Assembly (NCBI GenBank): GCA_900642245.1
Contig: CAAAJI010000096.1
Location: 85,882 to 103,767 of the forward strand
Length of the DNA stretch: 17,886 nt
Origin: Fragilaria radians
Lineage: Eukaryota; Bacillariophyta; Fragilariophyceae; Fragilariales; Fragilariaceae
Reading direction: 5' to 3'
Under the pieces are notes generated by a model. It was not told the DNA's origin. It saw only the letters and a program-made list of their open reading frames with translations, and made no database searches. The translations under genes and the position numbers were made by a program. Of the stretch, positions 10,228-17,841 are shown piece by piece. Within the stretch, counting starts at the first letter, position 1. Every line of letters begins with the position of its first letter.

Positions 10228-10624
10228 GTGCTAACAATTAAATTTGGTATTGAAGGTACGGAGCACCGATGTTTGAAATAAACAATATAACGGATGCTGC
10301 GCAGCATGTTTTGTGGTATGCTTTATACGGTGAAAAGGGGATTTATGATAATGTTGTGAACCGTGCTTTGCTAAACAGACAAGTGAAGTTAATTAATCCC
10401 TTTTGAGAAAGAATTTGGTTATGTCTTCTGCATTTTTGAGGACATTCTTTTCGTGACTCCCGAGCAATATTGGAAAATGTATTGCCTAGTTTTGCACGCC
10501 GTAAGCATTTCTTGCGAATCTGCTTGTCGAAAATCAGTATTTGTACCAACGTCTTTATCGGAACTGGCCCTTCGTTCTCATTAGAATATAAGATTCCGTT
10601 AATGCCGTGATACTATATACTCCT
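10228..10624 (+). promoter_or_regulatory. upstream region of HMG-box gene, duplicated block copy 1
   Basis: This segment is similar to 17412-17841 in the same orientation and the same position before an ATG. The best-conserved stretches are gatgtttga with ataacggatgc (about 10268-10297), gttgtgaaccgtgct followed by cagacaag (10352-10383), ttgaggacattc (10435-10446) with ccaacgt and cgtgat near the start codon. Similarity continues into codons 1-15. Reading frames do not match between the copies, so the conservation looks non-coding: a duplicated promoter and leader. A perfect palindrome atgctgcgcagcat (10293-10306) is present only in this copy. Confidence 0.65.
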
Positions 10625-12018
10625 ATGAATCAGAAAAAATCCCAAAGACGAAAGTGTGCTCCAAAGTTTAAGAAGGCACCTGAAGCGCCTAGGTAAGACG
10701 TCGCAAGTCCAAACATAATCTACAAAGTCATCTCATTTAGCTTAATTACCACACGTACTAGGAGATTCAAATCGGCCTACATGTTCTTTTCTACAGAGCA
10801 ACATAAGCATATCAGAGATGAATTGATGGCTGATGGTAGATGCGAAAAGGTGAGATATCAGACATCCTGAAAACTCAATTTTTTAATTTTCAAACATTCT
10901 AACAACAGCTTTAGACTACCGAGATCGCAAAGCTTGTATCACAAGCTTGGAAGAAGCTGAGTGACGAAGAAAAGAGTCACTGGGAAGAGAAAGCCCGACA
11001 AGATAAGGCTCGATATGAAATTGAAAAATCAATTTACTCTGGACCGTGGAAAGTTCCGGTGAAGAAGCAACTGCAAGAAGATCCAAACATTCCCAGGCGG
11101 CCAATGTCTGCATTCTTGGCATTTTCTCATGCCAAACGAGCTGAGGTAAAAAAGAAGAATCCTGAATTAAGTAATACACAACTTTCACGTCACCTAGCAC
11201 AACTATGGAAGGAGGAAAATGATGAGGGAAAAAGGGAATACATTGATAATGAATATAGCTTACGTCAAAAGTACTTAGCAGATATTGCTGCTTGGCGTCA
11301 GGTGAATGAAAAGGTAGCCACCGAACAACGCAATCGAAGGGAAAATTTTGCAATGAAACAAGTCATGGATGGAGAGCAAAATGTGGATCCGTCCATTTTG
11401 ACAAGATATCCACAACCTAGTGATGACATTTCTTCCAATGAGAATGAAAGGTTGCGTTCAGGACCATTCGAGCAAGGTGTTAGCTGGAATCCGTATTCAA
11501 ACTATACTGCTACACATTACAACTATTATCCAGAACCTACAATCGCAGGATATCCAACACAACCGGATGAACGATATGTAGCATATCCATATCAACATGA
11601 TGGAGGATATGTAGCATTTCCAAATCAACAGGATGAACGATATGTTGCATATCCACAGAACCGTTACTATTATTCATTATCGTATCCAAAACAAAATGCT
11701 ACTCCTCTGATTTACTCTCAACCTGGAAGATACTTCCCAAATTACCCTTCTCGTAATGAGCATTCCAAGGGAGTGTGGACTACAGAGCATCATGTTTTTG
11801 GTCATCACTCAGATCAGTTTCGACAAAATTATAACAGTTCTATCTCCAACACGTATCAAGGTAAATATGATTCACAAAAGAGGGCATTTTCTACAATATT
11901 TTCTTATCTAACTGTCTCCTAAGAACCAGATATTCCTTTTCCATCACCAATCAATGCTGGACAGTATGAGTTTCACAATGAATTTCTTCAGAACGCTTGT
12001 ATTTGGCAAGAAAACTAA
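10625..12018 (+). CDS. two-HMG-box DNA-binding protein, copy 1
   Basis: Four exons, 10625-10692, 10762-10849, 10915-11860 and 11924-12018, join into exactly 399 codons (398 residues). The GT-AG introns are 69, 65 and 63 nt. HMG boxes bend DNA in the minor groove and act in chromatin or transcription. Box A (about residues 22-92) starts RRFKSAYMFFSTEQHKHIRD and continues LVSQAWKKLSDEEKSHWEEK. Box B (about 110-180) starts NIPRRPMSAFLAFSHAKRAE and continues LSRHLAQLWKEE. A charged linker follows, then a Tyr/Pro/Gln-rich tail with three 11-residue repeats (DERYVAYPYQH, DGGYVAFPNQQ, DERYVAYPQNR). Without removal of the last intron the frame would stop at 11920. Removing it adds EPDIPFPSPINAGQYEFHNE and ends in TAA, so I prefer the spliced form. 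A second copy begins at 17842. Confidence 0.9.
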
Positions 12019-12160
12019 ACGAAACACCTCAACAAGCTTCTAGCAGAAGCTATCACCCCCCTTACGAATATTTATATGAATATACACTCTACTCCGAATC
12101 TGAGAGAAGGTTACCAGAGGATTCAAATCAGGCGTCAAAATCACAATTTTCTCCCGATTC

Positions 12161-12267
12161 ACGATGATCATGGATTGTAAGTTATAGCTTTGCATACCGT
12201 ACAACAGGAACGATGATCATGGATTGTAAGTTATAGCTTTGCATATCAAAGAACTGGGACGATGATC
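12161..12267 (+). repeat. 49-bp minisatellite, two copies plus partial third
   Basis: A 36-base unit core starting acgatgatcatggattg is identical at 12161-12196 and 12210-12245. A third start, acgatgatc, lies at 12259. The spacing is exactly 49 bases each time. It lies about 140 bases after the HMG gene's stop, perhaps in or near its 3' untranslated region. Confidence 0.85.
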
Positions 12268-13150
12268 TTTAAGTGATTTTGAGTTTCTCTTCCACATAAA
12301 AATTGAATGTTTGCTCTACATTAATTTTAGCGTACGGCTGGAGATACAACACCGGTAAAGAGTGAACTTTCAATGAGGCATCCTTCACTCAGGCTAAGTT
12401 GAATGCTATCCAATGATCGTTGATAGCTGTACACCCTAGTATCGTTATCATGAACACTAGTATAATTATAGACTTGATTAATGTCCGCAGCCACCTTCCT
12501 TGATGGTAGAAACGAATCGTTTGGCAAGCAATTATCATAGTGAGCAAACATAGAGGAAGAAACCTAACATTTGCACATGTATTGGACCACATTTTTCAAT
12601 GGATACGTAGTATAACAATATAGCGTATGTTTACATTAGCTGGTGGGCAAAAAATCTGTACTTTAATCATTATATTCAATAAATTGACTTGTGATGTGGA
12701 AGAAACAAACGTAGCCAATGCAGCTTTCATAGTAAAGAGTATCCAAAATGAGAGCTGGTCAGTGATTTTGTCATCATAGTGCTCACAAATATTGTTAGCT
12801 GAAATGGTATATTTTCTTTTAACTTTATAATTCATTTTTTCATCATCACTATGACTAAATACACATTAGAAGAAATATGGAAAAAAGTTGTCATAAAAAA
12901 CGACCTAAACGGGTATCATTTAAATTATGAATGCATGCCTAACAATATTCAGAACATGACAGAAGAATTGCCCTTAAATCGTATCTAAGCCGCATAATCA
13001 TGAACTTAACTTAAAAAGATGCTCAAAGGTTTTACGAATATTAAGTGGAGCACATGTGTACACATGTTGTTTTCCCTGGAATGACATTGTCAAGAATTGT
13101 TTTTTATCTATTTTGTTGCAACAGTGCAAATTCTGAAATTTGTTTCCAAC
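12268..13150. other. gap between HMG gene and retroelement
   Basis: There is no recognisable gene. A 45-codon plus-strand ORF at 12851-12988 (starts MTKYTLEEIWKKVV) has protein-like composition but no known match. Minus-strand ORFs at 12327-12592 and 12596-12835 have no recognisable motif. The stretch contains no integrase core sequence on either strand that I can see, so the retroelement does not obviously extend here. Confidence 0.4.
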
Positions 13151-13154
13151 GCTA

Positions 13155-13188
13155 TGTGTGTGTGTGTGTGTGTGTATGGGGGGGGGGG
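13155..13188 (+). repeat. (TG)n microsatellite followed by an 11-base G run
   Basis: About ten TG units run from 13155 to 13175, then a short tat-like break and eleven Gs at 13178-13188. It lies immediately left of the first recognisable integrase codons (about 13197), so it marks the left boundary or a breakpoint of the scrambled retroelement. Confidence 0.95.
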
Positions 13189-13196
13189 AGGTATGG

Positions 13197-13544
13197 CAGA
13201 TGCACCCAGGTATCCAACAAACAGAACGATCAATTTGCTCACGTCATATATGGTCAGGACTCAGCAGCAATGAAGAAAAACACATCAAAAACTGTCACCA
13301 ATGTAAAAATCCCTGTATGAAATACGGACACCTGTCTTTAATAGACATTGACCAAAACCCTTGGGACGCAATTTGTGTTGACCTAATAGGGCCATACACC
13401 ATTACAACAAAGCATGAAAAGGAACTGAACCTACTTTCGCTCACAATACCTGATCCAGCAACTGGCTGGTTTGTAGTAGCTGACTGCAAAAGGTTTAGAC
13501 CAAACATAGTTCTGCAGATATCCATGACCAAAGAGATGCATTAG
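13197..13544 (+). pseudogene. integrase fragment: zinc-binding region and start of catalytic core
   Basis: The frame reads MHPGIQQTERSI, WSGL, then NCHQCK, i.e. the second His and both Cys of the HHCC zinc finger. It continues through KYGHL, PWDAICVDLIGPY with the first catalytic Asp, and DPATGWFVV, all standard for Ty3/gypsy integrase. It stops at TAG 13542-13544; the second Asp and the Glu of the DDE triad are absent. The first His of the zinc finger is on the opposite strand in the neighbouring fragment (13548-13679). The same frame extends left through the TG/G repeat, which is unlikely to be real coding. Confidence 0.85.
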
Positions 13545-13547
13545 TGG

Positions 13548-13679
13548 CTATAATGCTATGTGGTACCAACTTACGATTGGCTTTCTAAGTGTTTTAGGAA
13601 TGTAAATCTTATTGTTGAATAAGATGACTTCATGTCCATCAACTGTCTTGGAGAAATACTCCGGATGATGATGTTGGTG
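13548..13679 (-). pseudogene. integrase N-terminal fragment
   Basis: This minus-strand frame contains PEYFSKTVDGHEVILFNNK, then IYIPKTLRKPIVSWYH, ending IAL and a TAG (13550-13548). It is the stretch that normally precedes HPG in gypsy integrase, and it carries the first zinc-finger His (WYH). The continuation HPGIQQTE is found on the plus strand at 13197 instead. The fragment follows RNase H in the expected order on the minus strand. Confidence 0.75.
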
Positions 13680-13684
13680 CTGAA

Positions 13685-14190
13685 TCAAAGTTTATCTTTA
13701 CGCTCATGTTCAGCTTTAATTTGAGTACTCAATTGATAGTCTACATCTTTTAGACTCTTATCATCCGTGTTTTCATACAGCTCAGCTATTTTCTTTGAGC
13801 GTGCAGTAGTTGATGACACTTCAGAAACTAATCTGCTTAGAGCATTAGCTACCACATTGCGTGGTCCTTTGATATACTCTATTGTTGGACCAAGCTTTTC
13901 AAGGGTCCAGTGCCATCTTTGTATGCGCTGAGATTTAGACAATGTTGTCAGTCCAGCCAGGTTTTCATGGTCCATATAGACCTTTTACTACATCCAAGGA
14001 GCAAAGTTCTGAACTCATTTAGAGTTTCAACTATATAGAGCATCTCTCTTTCTCCTTCTGTGCAGTTACGCTGCGTTTCTTTGAGTTTTCTACTGTAAAA
14101 CGCTATAGGGTATCCCTCCTGACTTATCACTGATCCTAGTTGATAATCTGAGGCATAAGTATGTATGTCAAAAACTTTGTTAAAGTCAGG
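13685..14190 (-). pseudogene. gypsy RNase H domain, decayed
   Basis: Two frames together span the domain: SVISQEGYPIAFYSRKL with EREMLYIVETLNEFRTLLLG (14130-13980), then, after a frameshift near 13978, MDHENLAGLTTLSKSQRIQ and GPRNVVANALSRL (13975-13685). RNase H removes the RNA template during reverse transcription. The motif that should read HTDAS reads HTYAS: the codon at 14157-14155 is TAT, so the first catalytic Asp is lost. The ALSRL motif marks the usual end of the domain. It is continuous with RT upstream on the same strand. Confidence 0.85.
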
Positions 14191-14199
14191 GAATTTAAG

Positions 14200-15001
14200 T
14201 CAGGCATTTTGTGTAATGGCCTTCTTGACTGCATGGAAGGCTTTGTCCTGGGCCTCTGTCCATTTGAAAGTCTTGCTACCTTGAGGTACTTTTGTAACCT
14301 CTGTTAAAGGTGTGAGTAGATGCGATCTTTGCTTTCTCATATCATGGTAGTAGTTCACTAGGCCCAAGAATGAGCGCAGTTGCTTTAAGGTCTTAGGCGC
14401 CTTAAGATGTAATATCGCTTCCACCTTAGAAGGAAGTGGGCGAATTCTGGCTGTTGTAAAAGATAGCCTAGGTATTCAAACTCTTACGTAGCAAAAGTAC
14501 ATTTTTCAATGTTTATACGAAGGTTTGCTGTGTCCAGCTTGACTAAAACTTGTTCTAAGTTTAGCTGATGTTCTTGATAAGAACCCTTAGTGGCTACTAG
14601 ATTGTACACATCTTTTGAGCCTGAGGCTTCAAGTGTATGGTATAACAACCCATGTTCAAGTCAATGGATGTTGCAAAAGTGAATCCATTTAAACTGATAA
14701 GTATTTCCTGTTTTTTAGGAAAAGGGAATGCCACCTTTTGCACTTTTGAATTCAAAACTCTAAAGTCCGATACAATTCTTACTGGTCCATTCTTCCTTGG
14801 AATGATGCAAGATGGAGACTGATATTCTGAGGCTACTTGAGGTTTCAAAACTCCTAAGTCACAAAGGTGTTGTATTTCCTTTTTTGTGTGTCCTTGCGTA
14901 CTTTTGGAACTGAAAATGGCGGTAGTTGAAAAGGTTAAACACCTTCTTTAAGCTTAAAGCTTACTGGATCTATGTTCCAGTTGCCAAGTGTTCCATCAAA
15001 C
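14200..15001 (-). pseudogene. gypsy reverse transcriptase, with active-site region deleted
   Basis: Starting from the right, the sequence reads FDGTLGNWNIDPVSFKL and LPPFSVPKV (about 15000-14900), then YQSPSCIIPRKNGPVRIVSD, FRVLNSKVQKVAFPFPK and motif A FATSIDLNMGCYTIHL (14848-14597). After CTI the expected block with the YxDD motif is missing. The next recognisable codons (about 14600-14570, another frame) are VATKGSYQEH, which lie after YxDD in relatives. Next come LVKLDTANLRINIEKCTFAT, EFEYLGYLL, and then LKAPKTLKQLRSFLGLVNYY with FKWTEAQDKAFHAVKKAI (14424-14200). Several frameshifts and stops are present. It would make no active polymerase. Confidence 0.88.
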
Positions 15002-15029
15002 AAATATTCAAATTTGTAAAGTAATGCTT

Positions 15030-15798
15030 TCAACTGTTGTTGTTGATAGTGGCATCTATGTTTGCCTTTTCATATTTGGCATCAAGAATAAACAACGGAG
15101 TTGATGCTGTTGCAAAAACATCCTGGAGATCGCCAATATTTTTTATTCGTGTGTCCAAATAAGACAAATTTGCGATTGATGTACGCATTGGAATTACAAT
15201 TCCATCCCACCTCAAATGTTTAGTGGAAAATAGAATATCCGTTCCAAGCGCGATTTGTAAATCACGTCCAATAATCATATCATACTTGGATTGTTGCACT
15301 GTGTCATCCACAGCTACGTTCCACTTAATTTCGTGACTTGGAGCAATATTTTCCTGCATTTGTAGTCCAGGAGACTTTAATGAGATGTTTTCGAAATTCA
15401 AAGAATTTATCCTGCAGATTGTTTTGCTTGATGATTGTTCTAGTACAACCTGTATCTATGAGCACTTTATTAAGTAGAATAGATCTAATATCACTTTCAC
15501 TACTAATGATTATGGCTACTGATATTAACAGTATTAAGCCTGTAGTAGAAAGGGTGTTAGTGTCTTGTTTGACTCTGGTTTGAGGCAAGTCCTCTTCTCT
15601 TACCTCCAGATTCACGTTATCCATGAACTCCTGGATTTCTGGGAGCTTATCCTGGCGTTCAAACTTGTCCAAAAAATCTTCAATGTCAATGACATTGTTT
15701 TCCTGAGCCTCTAGCTTATACTTAGCCCGTTTTGTGCTTAACAACTGGCCTTCTGCTCGAAACGGCACTGGTATTCTTTGTGCCCCAAGTTGCCGCAA
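15030..15798 (-). pseudogene. gypsy aspartic protease region, frameshifted
   Basis: The first frame (15798-15325) has an acidic linker (IEDFLDKFERQDKLPEIQEF) and then LNKVLIDTGCTRTIIKQ, the retropepsin active-site DTG with flanking residues. A frameshift leads to the second frame (15401-15030) with IKWNVAVDD, KYDMIIGRDLQIALG and LRWDGIVIPMR, the protease C-terminal half and the link towards RT. Retropepsins cut the gag-pol polyprotein. The protease follows gag on the minus strand, overlapping the gag end in another reading frame. Confidence 0.82.
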
Positions 15799-16477
15799 AC
15801 TGATGTCATCAGGGTCAAATTTTTTCCAACTCCCGACAAGTAGGGTAAATACCTATTGAACTGCTGCAGTTGGTAAAGTAAAGCTGATGTAAGCTGATTG
15901 CTAGGCAATCCTACGTGACGCTTCATGAAGCGTTTCTGCCCTACCTTGCCGTCGTACTACAGTGCATAAGGGCAAAAGGCTTTAGGCTAGTTTTGAATGC
16001 CTTGCCATTCCATAGATGACATTCTGGTAATTTGGAAATAACATTCTGCCATTTAGCCAGTTGCGTTCAACCTAGAAGGAGGGCAATGACCCCTACCCGT
16101 TTGTTGACGTTGTTTAATGGGGCTTGCTGCGTGTACTCGTTGAGCATTGCCTGCAACTTGCAGTAGCCCTCCACCGTATATCCCGTCCATTTGGTATAGG
16201 TCTTTTTGTAAATAGTTGAGGTCATTTGAGCTAGGTGTCTGCAATGCTTGACCTTCACCTTGTTCACCTGCAACTCCGTTGCATCTGGTTCCGGATACAA
16301 AGGGATTGGGGCTTGAAACTTTGGATTTTTGGTGACTTGCGTTTTGAACCCTCGTGATTTTCCTGGTACCATCTTGGAAAACATATTTGAACTGCTGGAA
16401 TTGCGTATCAATCTGCTTGTCTTCTCAGGTCGGATCTGTAACCCCAAGATGTATGCACTATGTTTTAACCTGTAGGA
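15738..16477 (-). pseudogene. gypsy gag (capsid/nucleocapsid) remnant
   Basis: The frame is open from 16477 to a TGA at 16069-16067 without a clear ATG start. It contains KVKHCRHLAQM and EGYCKLQAMLNEYTQQAPLN, ending in VGVIALLLG, a conserved-looking capsid segment. After decayed sequence, a second frame (15926-15738) gives KRHVGLPSNQLTSALLYQLQ and CGNLGHKEYQC, which fits the last three positions of a CCHC zinc knuckle (C-x4-H-x4-C) with the first Cys not seen. It lies between the left LTR and protease, where gag belongs. Assignment rests on position plus the knuckle-like motif. Confidence 0.7.
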
Positions 16478-16517
16478 TTAAGCTGCAGAAAAGAAAGAAA
16501 TTTAAGAAATGCAAAAA

Positions 16518-16807
16518 TAGCGATAAACCAAAATTATAAGAGAGTAATTATTCTAGAATCTAGAATAAATGAAAGTCTTAATAAAGAGAACTTTTGGACC
16601 TTCCCAACAGAGATTCATTGCTGTTCCTTTTGTTAAAAAAGGAAACTTGATTATAGGTTTCTTTTTTAATAACTAAGAAGAAAACGTATCCTTTTTTAGA
16701 TCTTAACTTCTTAATAGAAGAACTTATTATTTGCTAGACTTTTCCTTAAATCTATTGAAAAGGAGAAACCTGAGTATTTATGCCGGTGCAGGATTTAACT
16801 CTCGACA
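16518..16807 (-). repeat. LTR (5' LTR of the minus-strand gag-pol)
   Basis: Read on the minus strand it begins TGTC at 16807 and matches the plus-strand LTR at 17153-17408 along its length with scattered mismatches. Both have TGTC, six bases, TAAATCC at the start. Shared stretches include ataaatactcaggtttctcc, gttaagatctaaaa, and aacctataatcaagtttcc. This copy has about 40 extra bases near 16570-16610. The 3' end is uncertain by several bases. Gag lies directly downstream. I did not recognise a tRNA primer-binding site. Confidence 0.8.
16548..16568 (-). promoter_or_regulatory. heat-shock-element-like palindrome in left LTR
   Basis: A 21-base palindrome with 10-base arms around one central base. 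On the LTR sense strand its core is TTCTAGATTCTAGAA, containing TTCnnGAA, the paired half-sites that HSF trimers bind, plus a further TTC. It is identical in both LTRs. Whether it acts as an HSF site is an inference. Confidence 0.4.
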
Positions 16808-16917
16808 CAAGTGAACAACAGACCAATACAAAACTGTTTTGATACACGTAGATTCTCAAGATATGCATGTGGCATTTGAAACTAACTAAATAGAGCATGT
16901 TCCAATGCTGCTCTGGA

Positions 16918-17150
16918 GTGAACACACATAAAGAGAACTCAAAAAGAGTTAAGCATGAACATAATGTCAATGATCATGTATTACTTGATAGAGGGATACA
17001 TCAACGCAAGCTAAGTCCAAAATAAGATGGACCGTATCAAATAGTACGAGCGTATTCCAACCGCACCCTTAAGATGCGGAAAGTATCTATGTACAGCGCG
17101 TATCTATACGCAGATGCGTTCCGTATGTAATGGCACCAATAGAGGAAGCG
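16918..17150 (+). pseudogene. integrase C-terminal (GPY/F) module
   Basis: The frame reads NTHKENSKRVKHEHNVNDHV, then LLDRGIHQRKLSPK, an in-frame TAA (17023-17025), and DGPYQIVRAYSNRTLK. After a shift of one frame near 17070 it gives YVQRVSIRRCVPY. This is the GPY/F module that ends Ty3/gypsy integrases, with the typical VxIRRxxPY close. It is followed by a purine tract and the right LTR, the normal 3' end of such an element, all on the plus strand. The bases left of it (16808-16917) join directly to the outer end of the inverted left LTR and are not clearly assignable. Confidence 0.82.
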
Positions 17151-17152
17151 AA
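17141..17152 (+). promoter_or_regulatory. polypurine tract before the right LTR
   Basis: The sequence agaggaagcgaa (11 of 12 purines) sits immediately before the LTR start TGTC at 17153. This is where the plus-strand primer of an LTR retrotransposon is expected, and it supports the LTR boundary. Confidence 0.6.
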
Positions 17153-17408
17153 TGTCTCAAGGTAAATCCTGAACAGGCATAAATACTCAGGTTTCTCCTC
17201 TTTGGATTTAAGGAAAAGTCTATCTAAAAATAAGTACTTCTATTTAGAAGTTAAGATCTAAAAGAGAGAAACTATTAATAGTTTACTTCTTAGCTATAAA
17301 AAGAGAAACCTATAATCAAGTTTCCTTTTTAAACAAAAGGATCAGCATTGAAATTTTTCATTTATTCTAGATTCTAGAATAATTACTCTTCTTTACGGTT
17401 TATCGGCA
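17153..17408 (+). repeat. LTR (3' LTR following the plus-strand integrase end)
   Basis: Begins TGTC after a purine tract and ends near tttatcggca, with the end uncertain between 17408 and 17415. It is the inverted counterpart of 16518-16807. The two arms make a large inverted repeat with a spacer of about 345 bases, which could mimic a foldback element. Similarity to the HMG upstream block starts right after it. Confidence 0.8.
17362..17382 (+). promoter_or_regulatory. heat-shock-element-like palindrome in right LTR
   Basis: Identical on the LTR sense strand to the palindrome at 16548-16568 (core TTCTAGATTCTAGAA). It lies near the 3' end of the LTR, about 430 bases before the second HMG start codon, so it could influence that gene as well as the element. 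Confidence 0.4.
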
Positions 17409-17411
17409 ACG

Positions 17412-17841
17412 TAGCAATTGTGAAATTTAGTACTGAATGTACGAAACCCTGATGTTTGAGATAAAAATATAACGGATGCACCATTGCTTTGTTTAATCGC
17501 TTATGATGTAAATATAGTATATGTTGTGAACCGTGCTATGCTAATCAGACAAGAGAACTAAGTTTTTATACAGTTCATTTTGCCTTTTCCTATTCAAGGT
17601 GATACATTTTTTAGTGTCGAAAAAAGACTTTAAGTCTTCAGGATTCTTGAGGACATTCCTTGGTCACTCCAATGCAGTATTGGAGCATGTCTTAAGTAGG
17701 TTCGAACGCCACTCTAGTCGTCGAAAACCAGATTTTGTTCCAACGTAAGCTTTTTGGCACAAGTCCTTAGTTCCTTCGCAGAGCAATAAGTTCTCGTTAC
17801 AATACATGAATCAACTAATACCGTGATTCTACATTGATCCT
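17412..17841 (+). promoter_or_regulatory. upstream region of HMG-box gene, duplicated block copy 2
   Basis: Matches 10228-10624 in order and orientation: gatgtttga and ataacggatgc, gttgtgaaccgtgct with cagacaag (17523-17554), ttgaggacattc and cagtattgga, then ccaacgt and ccgtgat before the ATG. Small indels separate the copies. The similarity begins within a few bases of the LTR end. Confidence 0.65.

Larger units (their letters stand above)
13197..17410. mobile_element. rearranged, inactive Ty3/gypsy LTR retrotransposon
   Basis: Fragments of a full gypsy coding set are present but scrambled. On the plus strand at the left is integrase zinc finger plus core start (13197-13544). Then on the minus strand, read right to left from an LTR at 16807-16518, come gag, protease, reverse transcriptase, RNase H and the integrase N-terminus (down to 13548). 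On the plus strand at the right are the integrase C-terminal module (16918-17150), a purine tract and an LTR (17153 to about 17408). The order of domains gag-PR-RT-RH-IN is that of Ty3/gypsy. Frameshifts and stops break nearly every domain and the middle of the integrase core is missing. It cannot move by itself. Confidence 0.85.

Noticed and set aside
10916..11353. A 145-codon minus-strand ORF
   Set aside because: It lies opposite the HMG exon 3 and has no recognisable motif; the plus strand encodes both HMG boxes.
13045..13320. Plus-strand ORFs running through the TG/G repeat
   Set aside because: The Val-Cys run and Gly codons come from the microsatellite; only the part from about 13197 in one frame matches integrase.
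16518..17408. A MITE or foldback transposon with 250-290-bp inverted repeats
   Set aside because: The arms begin with TGTC, one is preceded by a purine tract and gypsy integrase end, and the other is followed by gag. They are better read as two LTRs in opposite orientation.
17690..17720. tRNA-like T-arm sequence ggttcgaacgcc
   Set aside because: No matching acceptor, D-arm or anticodon arm could be found around it, and the duplicated copy near 10490 lacks it.
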